DNA from: CAYZJR01 sp964503045
Lineage (GTDB): Bacteria; Cyanobacteriota; Vampirovibrionia; Obscuribacterales; Obscuribacteraceae
Assembly (NCBI GenBank): GCA_964503045.1
Contig: CAZCZI010000003.1
Span: forward strand, 115,704 to 179,703
Reading direction: 5' to 3'
DNA: 64,000 bases
The translations under genes and the position numbers were made by a program. The notes under the pieces are model-generated. The model saw only the letters and a program-made list of their open reading frames with translations, was not told where the DNA came from and did no database searches. Of the stretch, positions 45,065-52,995 are shown one piece after another. How positions within the stretch are numbered: position 1 is the first letter of the stretch; each line of letters starts with the position of its first letter.

Positions 45065-46525
45065 ATGGAAAAGCTGATTTACGAGAAGTCGCGCCCCGGA
45101 CGGCATGGAGCAACGGTTCCTGCAGCCGGCGTGAAGGAAAAGAAACTCAGCGAACTTCTGCCCTCGGAATTCTTGCGGGCTGAAGCGCCAAAACTGCCTG
45201 AAGTCAGCGAGCTTGAAACAGTTCGACATTTTGTCAGACTATCTCACTTGAACCATTCAATCGATACCGGCTTTTATCCGCTCGGTTCGTGCACCATGAA
45301 ATACAACCCAAAAGTCAACGACGCAATGGCTGCTTTGGAAGGCTTCCGAGAGCTTCATCCACATCAACCGGAAGAACAAATTCAAGGCGCGCTCGAGTTG
45401 CTATACAACCTCCAACAAAGCATCGCATCGATTGTCGGGCTCCCTGCCGTCACGTTGCAACCGGCAGCTGGTGCCCACGGCGAAATGACAGGGCTGCTTT
45501 TGATCAAAGCTTACTTCGAAGCCAAAGGCGATCACAAACGCACGAAAGTGATCGTTCCTGACACCGCCCACGGTACCAATCCCGCAACCGCGGCGATGCT
45601 CGGGTTTCAAGTCGTGGAAATCAAATCCAACGATCGAGGTCTGGTTGACCTCGATGCACTCAAGGCTGTCGTCGGACCTGACACTGCGGCTATCATGTTG
45701 ACCAACCCGAACACATTGGGACTCTTCGAAGAAGAGATTGCCGGAGTGCAGAAAGCGGTACATGAAGCCGGTGGGCTAATCTATTACGACGGCGCCAACC
45801 TCAACGCCATCATGGGTCTGGTACGGCCGGGCGACATGGGGTTTGACGTCTGCCACCTCAACTTGCATAAAACATTCTCCACTCCTCACGGCGGCGGTGG
45901 TCCAGGCGGATGCGCCGTGGCTGCCCGCGAGCATCTGGAACCGTTCCTTCCAAAACCAGTGGTCAAAAAAGATGGCGATCATTATTCATTGGAATGGGAC
46001 AGACCACAATCTATCGGCAAAGTCAAAGGATTTTTTGGAAACTTCGGGATTCTCGTCAGAGCATATGCATACATTCTCGCTCATGGAAAAGGCGGGCTGA
46101 CACAGGTTTCGCGCGACTCCATTCTCAACGCGAACTACCTGCGCGCCCTGCTGAAAGATGCATTCGAAGTGCCCTACTCGCAACCCTGCATGCATGAATT
46201 CGTACTGGCCGGCACTCGCCAGAAAGAACGCGGCGTCTCCACAGCCCACATGGCAAAGCGTCTTTTGGACTTCGGAGTACATGCACCGACAGTGTATTTC
46301 CCACTGGTAGTTCCTGAAGCGATGATGATCGAGCCAACCGAAACCGAGTCGAAAGAAACGCTCGATTCGTTTGCAGAAATTCTGCTTCAAATCAATGAAG
46401 AGTCAATTTCGAACCCGGATATCGTGAAGAGTGCTCCTAACAAAACTCCCGTCGGCAAGCTCGATGAAGCTCTAGCCGCGCGGAAACCGAACTTGCGCTG
46501 GACGCCGGACTGCGGCTCTTGCTAG
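45065..46525 (+). CDS. gcvPB: Glycine dehydrogenase (decarboxylating) subunit 2
   Basis: The start is the ATG at 45065 with TAGGAAC upstream; the product is 486 residues. It is the PLP-bearing half of the split P-protein: FYPLGSCTMKYNP, GAHGEMTG, the PLP lysine in NLHKTFSTPHGGGGPG, and FVLAGTRQKERGV. P-protein decarboxylates glycine and loads the aminomethyl group on lipoyl-H protein. Subunit 1 (gcvPA), gcvT and gcvH are not in the window. Its place after the glycolate oxidase genes fits glyoxylate-to-glycine metabolism. Confidence 0.95.
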   Translation: MEKLIYEKSRPGRHGATVPAAGVKEKKLSELLPSEFLRAEAPKLPEVSELETVRHFVRLSHLNHSIDTGFYPLGSCTMKYNPKVNDAMAALEGFRELHPHQPEEQIQGALELLYNLQQSIASIVGLPAVTLQPAAGAHGEMTGLLLIKAYFEAKGDHKRTKVIVPDTAHGTNPATAAMLGFQVVEIKSNDRGLVDLDALKAVVGPDTAAIMLTNPNTLGLFEEEIAGVQKAVHEAGGLIYYDGANLNAIMGLVRPGDMGFDVCHLNLHKTFSTPHGGGGPGGCAVAAREHLEPFLPKPVVKKDGDHYSLEWDRPQSIGKVKGFFGNFGILVRAYAYILAHGKGGLTQVSRDSILNANYLRALLKDAFEVPYSQPCMHEFVLAGTRQKERGVSTAHMAKRLLDFGVHAPTVYFPLVVPEAMMIEPTETESKETLDSFAEILLQINEESISNPDIVKSAPNKTPVGKLDEALAARKPNLRWTPDCGSC

Positions 46526-46549
46526 ACGCCAAGAGCGCAATCGGTCAGA

Positions 46550-47149
46550 TTAGAACTGATTGTGATGCTCTATACGAAATCGAGCAAACTGAATTTTTTC
46601 CTTCACCCGAGCGATTTCTCGCTTGGTACCTTTGATGGGAACAAGGCACACGAGCGCCAGTGAATTGATAAACATCAAAGGCGTCAGTGAGATAACGAGC
46701 TTAGTCATCTCGTCACCGACGAAACCTGTATAGGCTTGGACTGATAAGGAGAATCCAAATAGATTGGCGATCAGAAAAAGACCACAATGCGCCATCAAGA
46801 AGATTCGCTCTCTCAAAAGCGTGGTCATAAGCAGTGTCAGCTCATCTCTAAGCTGAGGTGGAATCGGCGCTCGTTTTCCGGTTAGTGGCTGAGCGAACTT
46901 CGGTACTGATTGAGTCGGCTGTTGCTGTGCTCTTTGTACGGGCTGCTGTGCTCTTTGTGCTGGCTGCCCGGATTGGACTGTATGCGCACCAGCGACGGGA
47001 TACCGATTCACGCTCCCGCAGTTACCGCAAAACTTAGCTTGTGACTCGACAGAAGAGAGACAGTGCGGACAAGAGATCATCTTGGCGAACTGTTGAACTA
47101 TGTTCGATTGTGCTGTGGCTGGGGTCATTCCGAGAGATCGAAACCTCAT
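46550..47149 (-). CDS. Zinc-ribbon double-transmembrane protein (paralogue A)
   Basis: This 199-residue protein has an N-terminal zinc ribbon with two CXXC pairs (CPHC near residue 27, CGNC near 41), a Gln/Pro/Arg linker (VQRAQQ repeats), and a C-terminal domain with two hydrophobic helices followed by a basic coiled-coil helix (PIKGTKREIARVKEKIQ). The start follows AGGA closely; an internal ATG at 47080 is possible. It is about half identical in its C-terminal 110 residues to the gene at 47517, which faces away from it. The function is unknown. Confidence 0.78.
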   Translation of the reverse strand: MRFRSLGMTPATAQSNIVQQFAKMISCPHCLSSVESQAKFCGNCGSVNRYPVAGAHTVQSGQPAQRAQQPVQRAQQQPTQSVPKFAQPLTGKRAPIPPQLRDELTLLMTTLLRERIFLMAHCGLFLIANLFGFSLSVQAYTGFVGDEMTKLVISLTPLMFINSLALVCLVPIKGTKREIARVKEKIQFARFRIEHHNQF

Positions 47150-47516
47150 GACTTCCTAATAATAAGCCCGGGCGCCCGATTTGCAGTAATGTGTTGCGAA
47201 ATTTAGCGGAATTCAGTGGGATTACCCGCAAACAGATCGCTCAAGGGCGCTCGAAGCCTGTGAATTCGCCCAAACAGATGATCTATTTATCATCATCCTC
47301 CATAACCGCCTGCACAACCTCTGAAATCCTTGCGCTGAGCGCGCCTGTAAGGTAACCTTTTTGGTTTGAAATCCCCTCATTTCTAAGCGCTTTGGCTTGG
47401 CTTTAGAGTCCGGAATTTCGTGTCGCGCGATCGACTATCTCACGACGTCCCCTGGAACCTTGCGAACCCTAAAACCGCCTTGTGAGCGGTCCAAATATAG
47501 TTGAGGGTATTTTTCG
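47150..47516. other. Intergenic region between the divergent zinc-ribbon paralogues
   Basis: This region must contain the promoters of both divergent genes, but I cannot identify clear -35/-10 pairs. A GC-rich dyad GCCCGGGCGCCCG lies near 47166. No additional gene is supported. Confidence 0.5.
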
Positions 47517-48092
47517 ATGGTTGCCGGCTCCATACCGCAATATGCTCGCGCAAAAGTATGCGTGAATTGTCGTTGCGAGATGGAGGCAGGTGCTAGATTT
47601 TGCGGAGACTGCGGTGCGGATACGTCCGTTGCGACTGCGCCAAGGTCAACGGCGACAAGACCGGTGGCAGCGACAAGGCTGACAGCAGAATCAAACCCCG
47701 CTCCGAATCCAAACGCTTCGAAAGACAAATCGGTTCCTCAATTTGCGCACGTGTCAGGCGGTAAGAAGAAGCGCAGAGTAAATCCGGAGTTGACCGCCGA
47801 GCTCGGTGGTCTTTTGGCTCTACTTCTTAGAGAACGCATCTTTTTGGTCATTCATTGCATAATCTTTTTGGTGGTGAACCTCTTTGGTTTCTCTCTCTCG
47901 ATTGAGTGCTACACAGGCTATATCGGTGATGAAGCGACAAAAATCGTAATGGCGATGACACCACTGCTGTTTATCAACACCGTAGGTTTAGCCTGCATGT
48001 CTCCAATCAAGGGAACCAAAAAAGAAATCGCCCGAATCAAAGAGAAGATTCAATACCTGCGTTTCCGCATGGATCACGAAGGTTGGGTCTAA
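47517..48092 (+). CDS. Zinc-ribbon double-transmembrane protein (paralogue B)
   Basis: The 191-residue product has a zinc ribbon (CVNC near residue 15, CGDC near 29), an Ala/Thr/Pro linker and the same two-helix membrane module as paralogue A: LLRERIFLVIHC, NLFGFSLS, PIKGTKKEIARIKEKIQ. The ATG follows GAGGG at suitable spacing. The paired, divergent arrangement indicates an inverted duplication. The zinc ribbon should face the cytoplasm. The function is unknown. Confidence 0.8.
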   Translation: MVAGSIPQYARAKVCVNCRCEMEAGARFCGDCGADTSVATAPRSTATRPVAATRLTAESNPAPNPNASKDKSVPQFAHVSGGKKKRRVNPELTAELGGLLALLLRERIFLVIHCIIFLVVNLFGFSLSIECYTGYIGDEATKIVMAMTPLLFINTVGLACMSPIKGTKKEIARIKEKIQYLRFRMDHEGWV

Positions 48093-48100
48093 TTCTTAAA

Positions 48101-48220
48101 TGATCACGCGGCCGCGAGAAACGAATGATCACGCGCTGCATGGCCACCACATACGATGCGGAGTCACCAAATACGATGGCCACGCGTCGCGTGATCACGT
48201 GGCGCGTGATCATGTGACAC
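48101..48220. repeat. Palindromic dispersed element, copy A (core 48126-48212)
   Basis: The 87-bp core begins TGATCACGCG and ends with the exact inverse CGCGTGATCA. It contains two direct ATGGCCAC units and a strong inner palindrome centred on GTGATCAC (48181-48208). Copy B at 62018-62104 has the same length and differs at five positions. An extra TGATCACGCG lies 25 bp to the left. It sits between two genes with convergent ends. Confidence 0.85.
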
Positions 48221-48226
48221 ATAGCA

Positions 48227-49798
48227 CTACTTGATCGAACCGGCTAGATTGCGCAAACGTGCGGCTGCTTTGAAGAGGTTTACCGCGGCTGTTCTGTTGA
48301 AGCGACCTTCTGTGAACACTTCTTTGAGAATGGCTTGAGAGATCGCACCGTTGTTCTTCATCACTAGGCGATGCGCAAAAGGCATTGCGGCCTCGATGAA
48401 ATTGAATTTCGGATTGATAGTGAGCGCCACGCCTTCAAGCGTCAGAAGAGCACGCATTACATACGTGAACTCAGAAGGGAGTTTGAATGGATAGCGATAG
48501 CAGACATCCGAGAAGTCAAACAACATTTGACGGAATCTAACCTTGGTCATGCCATCGGCAAATCTGGTTTCGATAATGGGAGCTAGTTCGGCCATCAGCT
48601 CTTCGCGTTCAACGTCTGCCTTGAGGAATCCCATTCCGATGAAATCGTCAATCAGACTTACATAGTCGCGTTGAATTACATGCAAGAAGGCATTGACCAG
48701 ATGCTGCTTGAGCTCCGGCGAGAGGCGACCAACCATGCCGAAATCGAAGACTCCGATACGTCCGTCTTCCATGACTCTCATATTGCCTGGATGCGGATCG
48801 GCATGGAAGAAACCATCTTCCAGCAACTGCCTGAGATAGAAATTTGCACCAATGCGGGTGATTTCTTCACGACTCAATCCGCGCGCTTCAATCGCTTCTA
48901 AGTCTGTTATGCGAACTCCCGGAACGTATTCAATCGTCAGCACTCGGCGCCCCGTAAGTCTCCATACGATGCGCGGAATGGAGATTCTTTCAAAGTTTCT
49001 AAAATTGCGGCGAAACATGTCCGCATTGCGTCCTTCGCGAATGTAGTCGATCTCTTCGAAAATTGTTCTTGCAAACTCTTCAACGATACCCGGCCAGTCC
49101 GTGTGCCGACAAAGGCTTGGGTACTCCATCACCTCGTCTGCAATCGCTCCCAAGACCTGAACATCTTGTGCGATGACCATCGCGAGGTTCGGGCGCTGCA
49201 CTTTGACTACGACATCACGGCCGTCAAACAGCACGGCGCGATACGCTTGAGACAACGAAGCTGCCGCGATCGGCTGAGGATCGAAGTTGGCATAGAGCTC
49301 TTCCGGGGTTCCACCAAGCTCTCGTCCAATTATTTCGCGAGCTATGTCGGTGCTGAATTGATCGACATTCTCTTGCAGTGCTGACAGTTCAACCATTGCC
49401 GGAAGCGGCAGCAAGTCGGCACGAGTGGATAGAGTCTGACCGATTTTAATGAATGTGGGCCCTAGATCATGCAGTTTCCGGCACAACCACTTACCTAGCC
49501 TCCGATACTCTTCAAATTCGGCTCCGGACAGAACCGTTTCTTCCAAGTCCTTGCCGTCGCGCTTATCTTGATTTAAGCGCTCGAACTCGTTGAGATGAAA
49601 CTTCGAAAAGCCCTTAACCGACCAGATAATCACCCATACAATCGGGAAAACTCGCAAAGCGGCTTTCCAGCCCTGCAGTTTGCGGATACGGTTGAAAACT
49701 CGCCACGTAGAGACGATGAGACGCTCTCTAGTGACGTCCTTGAATGTCTCCCGGATGGGATTGCTCGTTGTGGCTGATCGATCTGTTTGCTGAGTCAC
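48227..49798 (-). CDS. ABC1/UbiB/ADCK-family atypical kinase
   Basis: The 523-residue protein has the family KxGQ motif (KIGQTLSTRADLLP), the Ala-rich loop (AAASLSQAY) that replaces the usual Gly loop, VVKVQRPN with the ATP lysine, and HADPHPGNMRV with the metal ligands. UbiB-type proteins support ubiquinone or plastoquinone synthesis or lipid homeostasis at the membrane; cyanobacterial genomes carry several. The C-terminus has weak hydrophobic segments. It has no partner gene here, so the pathway is unknown. Confidence 0.92.
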   Translation of the reverse strand: MTQQTDRSATTSNPIRETFKDVTRERLIVSTWRVFNRIRKLQGWKAALRVFPIVWVIIWSVKGFSKFHLNEFERLNQDKRDGKDLEETVLSGAEFEEYRRLGKWLCRKLHDLGPTFIKIGQTLSTRADLLPLPAMVELSALQENVDQFSTDIAREIIGRELGGTPEELYANFDPQPIAAASLSQAYRAVLFDGRDVVVKVQRPNLAMVIAQDVQVLGAIADEVMEYPSLCRHTDWPGIVEEFARTIFEEIDYIREGRNADMFRRNFRNFERISIPRIVWRLTGRRVLTIEYVPGVRITDLEAIEARGLSREEITRIGANFYLRQLLEDGFFHADPHPGNMRVMEDGRIGVFDFGMVGRLSPELKQHLVNAFLHVIQRDYVSLIDDFIGMGFLKADVEREELMAELAPIIETRFADGMTKVRFRQMLFDFSDVCYRYPFKLPSEFTYVMRALLTLEGVALTINPKFNFIEAAMPFAHRLVMKNNGAISQAILKEVFTEGRFNRTAAVNLFKAAARLRNLAGSIK

Positions 49799-49923
49799 TT
49801 GCCAGACTTACTTGCTTCTCTTGACCTCTAGTTTATCTGTTAGAGGTCCGATGTCAGCAGGCATAGACATAAATTTATGTTCTTATTCACAGAGCATAAT
49901 TTTGTTGTCAGATGAGCTGTCGG

Positions 49924-50649
49924 TTACTTTTGTTCCAGAGCAGCATACTGCAAGGCAATGATCTCTTTTACGCCTTTTGTCGCAAGGTCAATTAAGTTTG
50001 CAATTTTTGCGGGATCGTAAGGCTTTGTTTCGGAAGTCATTTGTATCTCCAAAATCTTGCCTGACTCAGTAAGAACGATATTGGAGTCCATTTCAGCTTG
50101 CGAATCCTCGGAATAGTTGGGATCAAGCAATAACTGCCCATTCAGCTGGGCGATGCTGACAGCCGCCATGTGCTCCGTAAACGGCAGGTCATCAAGAACG
50201 CCGGACTTTCTTAGCTTTACCAAAGCGTCGTAGAGAGCCAAGAAAGCACCGCTTATGCTGGCCACTCTGGTGCCCGCATCGGCTTGCAAAACATCGCAAT
50301 CAATTGTGATTGTTCGCTCGCCAAGCGCTCTTCTGTCGACGACGGCGCGCAGGCAACGTCCGATTAGGCGTTGAATTTCGCTTGTTCTGCCCGACGGTTG
50401 ACCACGCGTCACTTCTCTTTGCGAGCGTACATGGGTAGAACCCGGCAACAAAGAGTATTCCGCCGTAATCCATCCCTCGCCTTTACCCATAAGAAAGGCA
50501 GGAACGCGCTCATCTATCTTCGCCGTTGTAAACACTTTCGTGTCTCCGAACTCGACAAGTACGGAGCCATCCGCGTTCTTGGTGAAATTGCGTGTAAATT
50601 TGACGGGACGAAGCTGGTCCCACTGACGATTGTCTCGCCGCTTGATCAT
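49924..50649 (-). CDS. rph: Ribonuclease PH
   Basis: The product is 241 residues from the ATG at 50649 (a TTG directly before it is possible). It has the RNase PH fold: RPVKF, GSVLVEFGDTKV, EYSLLPGSTHVRSQREVTRGQPSGR with the phosphate-binding Arg residues, GRCLRAVVD, DCDVLQADAGTR. The enzyme trims the 3' ends of tRNA precursors using phosphate. It is transcribed alone. Confidence 0.96.
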   Translation of the reverse strand: MIKRRDNRQWDQLRPVKFTRNFTKNADGSVLVEFGDTKVFTTAKIDERVPAFLMGKGEGWITAEYSLLPGSTHVRSQREVTRGQPSGRTSEIQRLIGRCLRAVVDRRALGERTITIDCDVLQADAGTRVASISGAFLALYDALVKLRKSGVLDDLPFTEHMAAVSIAQLNGQLLLDPNYSEDSQAEMDSNIVLTESGKILEIQMTSETKPYDPAKIANLIDLATKGVKEIIALQYAALEQK

Positions 50650-50761
50650 CAATCTTGCTTTCTAGTTTTTAAGCGCCGGACGAGCTACATAGTATATAGG
50701 TGCCTCGCCTAACGGGCAAGGCGGAGGTTGTAACTACCAATCTTTAGCGCCATTTTAGGCT

Positions 50762-51904
50762 CTAGCCACGACCAAACCTGAGCCGGCTGACTTCGGCCGT
50801 TCCCTTCAAAACAAACTGCTTGCCAGGAGCAACTTTGAGGTCTGTGAAAACGAATTTGATGTCGTCCGATTTTTGACCGTATGCTGACAAAGCGTTGATC
50901 TTTTTAACGAGCATCTCGGACAGAACCGGCGAAATCTCCTGTCCGGCTGTTTTGAGATGGGTATCGGTCACTTGCACCCAGCCATTTTCCAAAGCCAGTT
51001 GACTCGTCACCTCAAGCGGAACCGGCACGGCAAGCTGCCCAAGGCCCACCTTGCCGTCTACTTTCAAGTTGACACGATTCTGTTTGCCTAAGGCAAGAGC
51101 GGCACCTCCAACAGTGATGCCTATCGCTGGAGCATTTGCACCCAAAACATTTGCAAGCAGCCCGGACTTCTGATTAGCAGTCACAGACAGGCGATCGAGT
51201 GTACGGGGCGCGTTGAGGAATTTATTGAGACTTTCCTGAGTGATGGTGGCGGTCACTTCAGCTTGAGCGGGAGTGGAGAATTGCAGCGATTTATGATTGA
51301 ACAAAACACCAGGATCGAAGTTGAGTGAACCTTGTGAGCTCATAGTCAGATTGTCGAAAATGAAGTCCTCGAGATGACCGCCCTGAACTTCTATAAACAG
51401 AGATTTCAATTGACCCTGCGCAAGATCCATGTCACGCGCGATCATGTGAATTTTGTCGGCAGAACCATTCAAGAATTCTCCCTTCTCGAGATCGATCTCC
51501 AACTTTCCGAAGCGGCCTGAGTTGACATCGACAAATGCAATGGGAGGAACAACAATAGGCCCTTGTCCGAAGCCTTGACCTTGCACGGGTACCGATCCTG
51601 TGGCACCCGGAAATACAAATCTAGGGGTTTGCCCAGAGGCCTGATTACCAATTGGTTGGCCAGGTTGTCCATATTGCCCGGGCTGCCCTGGCTGCCCGTA
51701 AGGAACCTGACCATAATAGGGAGCAGTCGCTTGCGGATATGGTTGCTGAGCGATGCTTTGCTGATTTGTATATGTTGAGGATTGGGTTGGCCGTTGAAGT
51801 CTGCCTTGCGCTAATCCTTTTGGTGCCGTCAAGAAAAGTCCTGAAGCAAGACTGGTAAGAGTCAGTGTTAAAGCCAGTGCTGTTCTTGATGTCGAAAATC
51901 GCAT
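50762..51904 (-). CDS. Exported DUF2993-like (LmeA-type) protein
   Basis: The 380-residue product has a signal peptide (about 1-32), a Gln/Pro/Gly/Tyr-rich low-complexity region to about 125, and then a beta-rich domain (FGKLEIDLEKGEFLNGSADKI split by IHMIARDMDLAQGQ). Its alternating pattern and the TQESLNKFL block resemble DUF2993, a lipid-binding TULIP-like fold found in actinobacteria and cyanobacteria. The match is by eye and moderate. It would act in the envelope. No ribosome binding site or operon partner stands out. Confidence 0.65.
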   Translation of the reverse strand: MRFSTSRTALALTLTLTSLASGLFLTAPKGLAQGRLQRPTQSSTYTNQQSIAQQPYPQATAPYYGQVPYGQPGQPGQYGQPGQPIGNQASGQTPRFVFPGATGSVPVQGQGFGQGPIVVPPIAFVDVNSGRFGKLEIDLEKGEFLNGSADKIHMIARDMDLAQGQLKSLFIEVQGGHLEDFIFDNLTMSSQGSLNFDPGVLFNHKSLQFSTPAQAEVTATITQESLNKFLNAPRTLDRLSVTANQKSGLLANVLGANAPAIGITVGGAALALGKQNRVNLKVDGKVGLGQLAVPVPLEVTSQLALENGWVQVTDTHLKTAGQEISPVLSEMLVKKINALSAYGQKSDDIKFVFTDLKVAPGKQFVLKGTAEVSRLRFGRG

Positions 51905-52135
51905 AAAAATTCACCTATGCATGCACAAGAAGGTTGATACACCTACAAACCGAACATGCGAACTGAGTCGATTCATCTGCGAACCAATGCATTCGCATTC
52001 GCATGAACCCAGGGACCACTTTCAGCTGGTCATTGTTCCCTGTGTACGGTCATTGCTCCACGCGCGCTCTGTGAGCTCACTTTCGGCGACGTACTATAAA
52101 CTCAGACCTGCGAAGTGGCGTACATAAATACTACA

Positions 52136-52170
52136 AGAGGAAAGCCACCTATTTGCTGGGGCTTTCCTCT
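52136..52170 (-). terminator. Terminator of the small lipoprotein gene
   Basis: A perfect 11-bp stem, AGAGGAAAGCC with GGCTTTCCTCT, closes a 13-nt loop about 20 nt after the stop. On the minus strand the following bases are T-rich but interrupted. Confidence 0.65.
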
Positions 52171-52190
52171 CAGTAATGTTTTTATGCGAA

Positions 52191-52490
52191 CTACTTGCTT
52201 TCGCCGCCGCCGGTTGCTGCTGCTCCGGTGTCGGTGCCGGTTGCTGCTGCTCCGGTGTCGGTGCCGGTTGCTGCTGCGCCGGTATCGGTGCTTGTGCCTG
52301 TGGCTGCTGCGCCGGTATCGGTGCTTGTGCCTGTGGCTGCTGCGCCGGTGTCGGTGCTTGTGCCTGTGGCTGCACCGCCGGTGGTGGTGGTGCTCTCAGT
52401 GCCACCGCCGCCGCCACTACATGCTGTCAGGGAGGCCACTAGGGCCAATGATGCTGCAGCGAGTGCTATGTTTTGGATCTTGAAAGTCAT
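52191..52490 (-). CDS. Small repeat-rich lipoprotein
   Basis: The 99-residue product has a signal peptide with lipobox LTAC at residues 21-24, so Cys24 should be lipid-modified. After a Gly/Thr/Ser spacer come five tandem units: three of the type GAAATGTSTDT and then two shorter GAAATGTDT units. There is no globular domain. An AAGGAGA lies before the ATG, and the gene has its own terminator and a promoter candidate, which supports a real gene. Composition and abundance of Thr suggest a surface spacer or a phase-variable antigen; that is inference. Confidence 0.75.
   Translation of the reverse strand: MTFKIQNIALAAASLALVASLTACSGGGGGTESTTTTGGAATGTSTDTGAAATGTSTDTGAAATGTSTDTGAAATGTDTGAAATGTDTGAAATGGGESK
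52205..52375. repeat. Coding tandem repeats (33- and 27-bp units)
   Basis: The Thr/Ala repeats of the lipoprotein are also near-identical at the DNA level (units such as GGTGTCGGTGCTTGTGCC on the plus strand), so the array is recent and likely to vary in length. Confidence 0.75.
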
Positions 52491-52995
52491 AAACTCTTAC
52501 CGTCTCCTTACTGACTGATGAGCAACTGATTTGTAGTTGTTGACGCTCTCTGTGTTACTTAGAGGCAAATAGTAAAGTTTGCCAACCTGAAACGGCCGCA
52601 ATTATACAAGTATTTTTGCGCCTAGCAAACCACTTGATATGCGAGTAGCCGCTGCGATGGCAAAGCAATTTCGTGACCAAACTAAGCTACACAGGCTCTT
52701 AGTGCCGTTTGACGCCAACCGAAGGTAACGCACAAAATTTCTTCCTCTTAGCATCTCGATCTATTCAATTATCTGAACAAATATCTGCGAAGCACCGCTA
52801 CCAAAGGCGCTATCAGGCGATTTGCATCTTAAAGCGAATTCACATAGATTCTGCGCGCACTTCCGCATCATTTCGTTGCATTCGTTGTGCAAAGCGAGTT
52901 GCCGACATCCGCGTAGAACCGGACCGAAAACCGGTTATATACTTCACAACCATTGCATAGATATTTCTTCGATTCAGATTACTCGAAGGTAGAGA
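52491..52995. other. Intergenic region upstream of the lipoprotein gene
   Basis: This is 505 bp with no supported gene. It holds the promoter candidate of the lipoprotein, a weak GGCAAA/TTTGCC dyad at 52564-52583, and sequence that I cannot interpret up to the stop of gpmI. Confidence 0.55.
52601..52629 (-). promoter_or_regulatory. Predicted promoter of the small lipoprotein
   Basis: On the minus strand a perfect TATAAT (complement of 52601-52606) has TTTGCT 17 bp upstream (52624-52629). The leader would be about 100 nt. Confidence 0.35.
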
